Assembly (NCBI GenBank): GCA_030762175.1
Contig: CM060831.1
Coordinates: 1,552,501-1,616,500 of the forward strand
Length of the DNA: 64,000 nt
Source of the DNA: Metallyticus violacea
Lineage: Eukaryota; Arthropoda; Insecta; Mantodea; Metallyticidae
Direction of reading: 5' to 3'
Below the pieces are notes generated by a model. That model did not search any database. It worked only from the letters and a program-made list of their open reading frames with translations, and had not been told where the DNA came from. Numbering within the stretch: position 1 is the first letter of the stretch; each line of letters opens with the position of its first letter. The translations under genes and the position numbers were made by a program. Positions 58,898 to 64,000 of the stretch are shown in pieces.

Positions 58898-59795
58898 CCT
58901 AATATTCTCTTTATGATTGTGAATAATACATGTGCCAGATGCTGTATACAGAGCATCCCTGAAGTTCTCTGATTGACACAAGAATCTGGGGATGACTAAT
59001 TTTTTTTGTATATTGAGGCAAAAGCCTTTCTATTAAGTCCCACAATGGCTCTTAACCACAGCATCACTACACACTTTACCACAGGGGAAAAAAAAAAAAT
59101 GCAAGCGTGCACGCACTAGTCAGTGTCTTTAATACATGCTTTGCTGGACATCTTGTGAACCGCTCACTGTAAAGAACAGGTAGGACTGAGAAGAATTTTA
59201 TGTTTAGGAAATGACTCTTTTTTTGTCAAAGGGTATACATGACTTAGTCCCTCCATGTGCTAATGTTCAGTCATACTGCCTTATCACCATAGTATAAATG
59301 CGGAAAAATATGTCTGTTCACATTGCACATCAACTTTCAGTAGACAGGGTATAGTGGTTAAATTTTAAGATTGTTATTGAATGCAATCCATTACAATCTT
59401 AAAAGATAAACCCCATAATTTAAGTTAACAAGTTGTATTAGTGGATTTAACATATTTTTTTATGTCTATTTGTACAATTCCATTAATGTTGCACCAAATG
59501 GTATTTGACAAAATACATAATAGTTGGTAACTGAAAAATAAACCAAGAACTGCTAACGTTGAAGCACAAATCTACCCTAGCACATAAAAGGAAGAGAAAT
59601 GTGAATATGGCAGTATTGAATTTTCCGATGTTAATAACACATGGGGCAAGTCTAAGAGCAGGTGCGTGTGACCACAAACTCCAAACTGATCATCATTCTG
59701 TAAAAATATTCCACTCTCCTGTTATTTTAGTAAGTTTAAACCTGCACTTGTAGTTCAGGCCTATATAAAAATTTCAATAAAACTGAACTGCCAAA

Positions 59796-60270
59796 ATGAC
59801 AGAGCTTATAGCTACAGTTCTGAAAGTCCCTGCCAAATCCCCTAAGCTGGAAAGAGCTTACCATCCAACATTTGAGGACATAACATCCTCACATTTCTGT
59901 TCACAGGAGGTGAACATTTATGCCCCAACCTTCCAAACAGAAATTCTGGAGGAAGTGGTGAAGCCCTTAACCACCACCTTGCTTGCATGTAAGCACTGGA
60001 TATTCCAGCAAAATTCAGCACCTGCCATAAAGTGAGGTCATGTAATGCTGGTTGCTGTTGGAGATTAACTCTCTAGAAGTTCTGACTTAAATCCCTCGGA
60101 CCATTGCTTGTGGAACTTTTGGAACGGAAGGCCTGCTCAAAACACCATTGAAGTATAGCATCCCTAAAAGTATCTTTGGTGAAGATAGCAGCCTCAATTT
60201 TGCTAGGGGTAGTGCATGCTGCAATATGTGTCAACATTTTGCATCTGTTGTGTAGATAGTAACAATACAT
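59796..60270 (+). mobile_element. Tc1/mariner-superfamily transposase relic
   Basis: The stretch EEVVKPLTTTLLACKHWIFQ then QNSAPAIK near 59952-60032 matches the second catalytic Asp region (QQDSAPAH type, Asp changed to Asn). A SDLNPSDHCLWNF frame near 60085 gives the third catalytic region. Stops between them make it inactive. Confidence 0.7.
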
Positions 60271-60476
60271 AACATATATTCATTAGTTACTAGAGTTTCT
60301 CTATACACCAGTAATCTTTGTTTCAGGGACAGAACTTACAACAGAATTAGGTTCTTATGCTGACCTTGGGTAATGATGTGAATGACATAGCAAAAAATTG
60401 CATAGTTTCTAAGTTATGAATTCCTTTGTGGAACACTATTTCTATATTATTTCACAGTTTATCTAACTTATGTGAA

Positions 60477-60515
60477 CGTAACTAACTTAACTTGCTGTTT
60501 GTTAAGTTAGTTACG
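60477..60515. repeat. Short perfect hairpin
   Basis: Arms CGTAACTAACTTAAC and GTTAAGTTAGTTACG, loop TTGCTGTTT. It directly precedes an opposite-strand PLE junction. Confidence 0.9.
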
Positions 60516-60517
60516 TT

Positions 60518-61200
60518 AGTCTTTACAATTGATTTGGCATATACATGATTTTTCTTCTTTGGGTTTGAAATCTGCTTTATTTAACTTCAATAATTTGCCA
60601 GCACTTTGTCTGTTCTGAGATACTATGTAATATTGTACTGTTTTAAATTTTTTTGAAATTTACTATTCGCTTGTGGGTGGTAAGTGAATTTTTGTAAGTT
60701 TTTTCTTTTGATAACAGTCAAAGTGGTAATTTGCTTAATTTCCTTTTGTTTTAGCAATTTTTTAATTTTGTGATCAATCAACTGTTTTTGTAAAGACTAT
60801 GAAAAAATATACATAGGCAAGACCAAGTGAAATATAGGCATCAGATTGAAGAAACACATATCCGTTACAAACAGATAGAAAATTCAGCCATAGCAGCACA
60901 TTTCTGGAATGAAAAGCATGAAATAGAAAAAGATGTTTCTTTATTAAAAGCCGTTTAACATCCCCAGGAATTTATATGGGAAAAGATTTTCATAAAGAAA
61001 TATGAACATAAACTCATGAATTTCTAAATTTCTGAAGCAGACAATATTTTGTTCAAGTTCATTAACAGACCACCAGATTCACCACATTCTACTACTTTTT
61101 CAAACCTAATATGATCCACCATGCACCAGTCATTTAACAGATTGATAATGTGGGCAAAGGTCTAATGAAACATGTCCTGAATTTTTTAATTTTGAGAGTG
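60518..61200. mobile_element. PLE fragments joined head-to-head
   Basis: 60535-60785 encodes PLE linker on the minus strand. From about 60786 the plus strand encodes endonuclease (DYEKIYIGKTK), the tail, and a decayed hammerhead-like end near 61145-61185 (TAATGAAACATGTCC). It lies just downstream of caspase exon 1, in intron 1. Confidence 0.65.
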
Positions 61201-61460
61201 AAACATTAAGAATGTTTTATCATTGTATCAATATTTTAAATGTTTTTAACTCGACTGCTTCCGTGTTCAGTGGAAGTGAAGTCACAGAAATGTTTTTTAG
61301 CATTTTAAAATATTTTATCTATTAGAGATCTTAGGTTTAATGAACTGCTTTAATTTGCTACATTTCATAGGATCTTTAATTAAAAGATTTTAAAACTCTA
61401 TACTACCTTATTCATTAGCAATCTACATAAAGAAAGTTGCCAAGAACAAAAGCAACTGAC

Positions 61461-61737
61461 CTTCTTCAACTATGGTGAAAACTTGCTTTGTTGTCCGATC
61501 CTGATGAACCGTCACTTCAAATCCCAATAAGGTGAGTGTTCTCTTCAAGTTTTCACAGTCTACATTTGTTCCTGTACGCTGCTTCAAATTATGGATATCA
61601 AACCGCTCATGGTTTAGAATGATAGCCAGGCCTCTTCTCTTATTGTTCATGTTGTAATACATTGCATCTCGTGCAACTGGCATTCGTGCAACAGGTATTT
61701 TTGCACCAGTGTATTGTGTTCTGGAATTACAACTCAT
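61461..61737 (-). CDS. Effector caspase, first recognised exon (p20 N-terminal part)
   Basis: The minus-strand frame runs to donor GAAG|GTCAGT in phase 1. It encodes YYNMNNKRRGLAIILNHERF, then RTGTNVDCEN, whose Arg is in the substrate-binding set, and LLGFEVTVHQD. An ATG at 61737 could start it, directly after an in-frame TAA. An alternative is an acceptor at AATTCCAG, giving entry in phase 1 near 61719. Joined to exons 2-4 the protein is 270 residues from this ATG, about 30-60 short of usual effector caspases. An upstream prodomain exon outside or undetected is therefore likely. The gene is a cysteine protease of the apoptotic execution step in the cytosol. Confidence 0.9.
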
Positions 61738-62059
61738 TTATCTCAGTTCCAAATAAATTAAACACACACAATCAGTATCAATAACCATAATGTAAACAGC
61801 AAACCATTTAAATCTAATAAGCAGCATAGGAATACAGAAATATATTGTGTATGAACGAAGTAAATATATGATTTTAAATTTTTATGTAAATTACAAGCAT
61901 AAAACAGCCCTAGGCTTTGTGCCATTTACATAATAGAAAAAAAATATCTGTTGAGTGCATATGAGGGTCAAATAAATAATACACAGTTGGCAGTACTGCA
62001 GATTTGATAATGCAACACTAGTGAAAATTAGGCCAGTCCGTTGAAGGCTTGAGAAAGAA

Positions 62060-62850
62060 GCATGTATATTAAGATCATTGTGTGACTCAGTGGAACTAAC
62101 ACTCTTTTGCTCCACTTGTTTAAATTTGTAGGACCGGTTTCACGAACCCTTCATTGGATTCGTCAGCCCATTGTCCACTGGAGGATAAACCTTTATGCTT
62201 TAGGGATGCATAATCTGCTCTGGTGGAGGTGTGATGAAGATGAACTTTATGTTTTCATACCGGTAGTGTCAAAGTTCATTAAACTATCTTTGTACTTGTA
62301 AATGTAGATTTTCTCCAATGTTAGTAATTCTGCAGGTCCTTGCACTGATTTTAATACTTTTTTTTAATCAATATGTCAGTTTTTGTCCAGAAATGAGATG
62401 CCATAGCTGGTTTCTCCAACTGTTTGTATTTTACGTTTCTGAAATATTCCTTTAACTGTGTGTCTGTGTTTCTCTTTGTTTTCCCAATGTAGATTTTTTC
62501 ACATTCTGCACAACTTATTTTATAAATGCCTGCTTTTTTCCTTGAGGAATATTGTCATTAACATTACCAATCAGGAGATTTTTAACATTAAATCTGTTTA
62601 CAGGTGCTAACCTGACATTAAAATCTTTAAGAATAATCTGTTTTTTTTTTTTTTAACCCCAAGGATGATATGTGAACTTTTTAAAAATTAGCTTATATTT
62701 TTTGCAGGAAGTATTGTGGTTTCTTTAATAAGTTTTTGCCTCTTGAATTTCTGTATTTTTTTTTGTGTACCAGTTCTTTGTTATAACCATTTTAACTGCT
62801 ATTCTTTCTACTTGTTTGTAGTCTTTAATATATTCTTCTTGGCTAGTTTT
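62060..62850 (-). mobile_element. Penelope-like element endonuclease half, minus strand
   Basis: Minus strand: KKAGIYKISCAECEKIYIG near 62480-62540, KTKRNTDTQLKEYFRNVKY, KPAMASHFWTKT, then hammerhead 62138-62166 and terminal sequence. The domain is intact over GIY and YIG except for frame changes. Closest in wording to the copies at 46.5 and 49.2 kb. Confidence 0.8.
62138..62166 (-). ncRNA. Hammerhead-ribozyme-like motif with 6-bp stem II
   Basis: Minus strand: CTGACGA (62160-62166), stem II GAATCC/GGGTTC with loop AATGAA (shared G of the core box), GT, GAAA (62138-62141), CCGGTCC. The core fits CUGANGA with N = C. Stem I is weak in this copy. Confidence 0.5.
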
Positions 62851-62854
62851 AAGA

Positions 62855-64000
62855 ACAAGAAGAATAAAGTTCCCAAAGGTTGGAGAACAGCAATTATAGT
62901 ACCTATATTTAAAGGAAAAGGTACATAAACAAACTAGCTAATTATAGAGGAATTAGTCTATTATTGATCTTAGATAAGCTACATACAGGCATTCTGGCAA
63001 AAGGCTCCAAATTTGGGCAGAACAAATAAATTATTCAAGTTCCAAGCAGGCAGGCTTCAGGAAAAATAAGAGGACAGTGGATAATGTCTTCATTATTCAT
63101 ACAATGGTACAGAAATATCTAGGCCAAAAAAGAGGGAGACTATACATGTTTTTTGTGGATTTTGAAAAGGTATTTGATACAATTAACTGCAAGGCATTAT
63201 GGTCAAAATTGAAGGGTGAGTATTAGTAATAAGTTTATAAAAGCATTAGAAAATTTATATTATGAAAATGATTACTGTATTAAGATTGCCCAGGATAGGT
63301 TGACTCCAAATAATTTGAACACAATAGGTGTAAATCAAGTTCCATACTGTTTAACTTGTTCATTAATGATATTTTAGAAGTAGTTTGCAAAGTTTATACC
63401 CACATGCCCACAGTTGAAAATGTTGAGATTCCGAGACTATTATTTGCGCACGATTTGATAATGGAGTCAATTACTAATATTGGTCTAGTGAAATCAATTT
63501 AAGTAATAGCTAAATTCTGTAAGAAGTGGGGACTAAGAATAAACATTTGAAAATCAAAAATCATGATATTTAAGAATGGAAACAAGTTACACAAGAATGA
63601 AAAATGCTATTGGGAAGGGGCAGAAATTGAGGTGGTCAACAAGTTTGACTATTTGGGTATCAGGCTTAACAAGAATGGAGGGTAGAGGGAACAAAAAAGA
63701 AAGGTTCTAGCAAAAGGTAGGTTAGCTTTGAAAGCTATTACTATCTGTAGGTATAAAGTACCAGAAATGCATATAAAGTGGTTGGAGAAAATATATAAGG
63801 TAGTAGTAGAGGCTAAAATGATGTTTGCAGTAGAAATTTGGGGTTGCGATGAGGGATGGTTAAATGTAGACTTTATTCACAGGAATTTCTGCAAACAAAT
63901 TATGGGCCTAGCAAAAAGCTCACCAAACGGGGCTGCACAAGCTGAATTAGGCAGAATAGGGAGCAAAGGAAAAATAATGACAAAAACTCTGAAATATTGG
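62855..64000 (+). mobile_element. LINE (non-LTR) RT fragment, runs off the window
   Basis: Begins abruptly at KVPKGWRTAIIVPIFKGKGT (5'-truncated). It continues with a QAGFRKNKRTVDNVF stretch near 63045, motif A FVDFEKVFDTI near 63150, a decayed motif C LFAHDLIM near 63440 (first Asp lost) and a long open C-terminal part to the edge (VEAKMMFAVEIWGCDEGW, SSPNGAAQAELGRIG). Several frameshifts. Clade not resolved. Confidence 0.8.

Larger units (their letters stand above)
57806..59413. mobile_element. Long-terminal-inverted-repeat element of unknown family
   Basis: Left arm 57806-58100 and right arm 59125-59413 are diverged reverse complements over about 290 bp. A second matching pair (58220-58265 with 59047-59087, word GTAGTGATGCT) lies inside. 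Between them on the left is a (CT)n(GT)n microsatellite absent from the right. The core of about 780 bp has no transposase, so this is non-autonomous or a fold-back rearrangement. Confidence 0.8.

Overview
This is a non-coding-rich nuclear window from an arthropod. An insect-type effector caspase split by kilobase introns, many Penelope-like elements (PLEs), mariner/Tc1 relics, tRNA-derived SINEs and long microsatellites support this. A large-genome (for example polyneopteran) insect is my preferred reading; a chelicerate is not excluded. There are no bacterial-style operons. Most long open frames are transposon debris or microsatellite translations.

Layout. 1-22.35 kb keeps ordinary CpG density. 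It carries three phase-compatible minus-strand exons at 2.97-3.66 kb that end in a hydrophobic tail. It also has a possible signal-peptide exon at 16.7 kb, an orphan exon at 19.1 kb, two SINE families, three mariner relics and a roughly 0.9-kb AGT microsatellite with an inverted ACT twin 0.9 kb away. From about 22.35 kb to the end CpG is strongly depleted. That part contains a caspase gene on the minus strand (exons at 61.46-61.74, 56.35-56.52, 53.70-53.82 and 43.98-44.22 kb). It also contains a decayed duplicate of the last caspase exon at 31.2 kb and many PLE fragments, several ending in hammerhead-ribozyme-like motifs. Relics of piggyBac, a hAT-like element, mariner, Tc1 and LINEs fill most of the rest.

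How it fits together. The four caspase exons join in phase (1, 0, 1). They rebuild both catalytic residues and the p20 and p10 regions; only the N-terminal prodomain is missing. PLEs account for much of intron mass and often sit as opposite-strand pairs or palindromes. Several palindromes enclose a hammerhead-like core in the loop. The CpG contrast between the two halves suggests that the caspase half is, or was, methylated in the germline and the left half was not. Coordinates and splice sites were read by eye and no database was searched.
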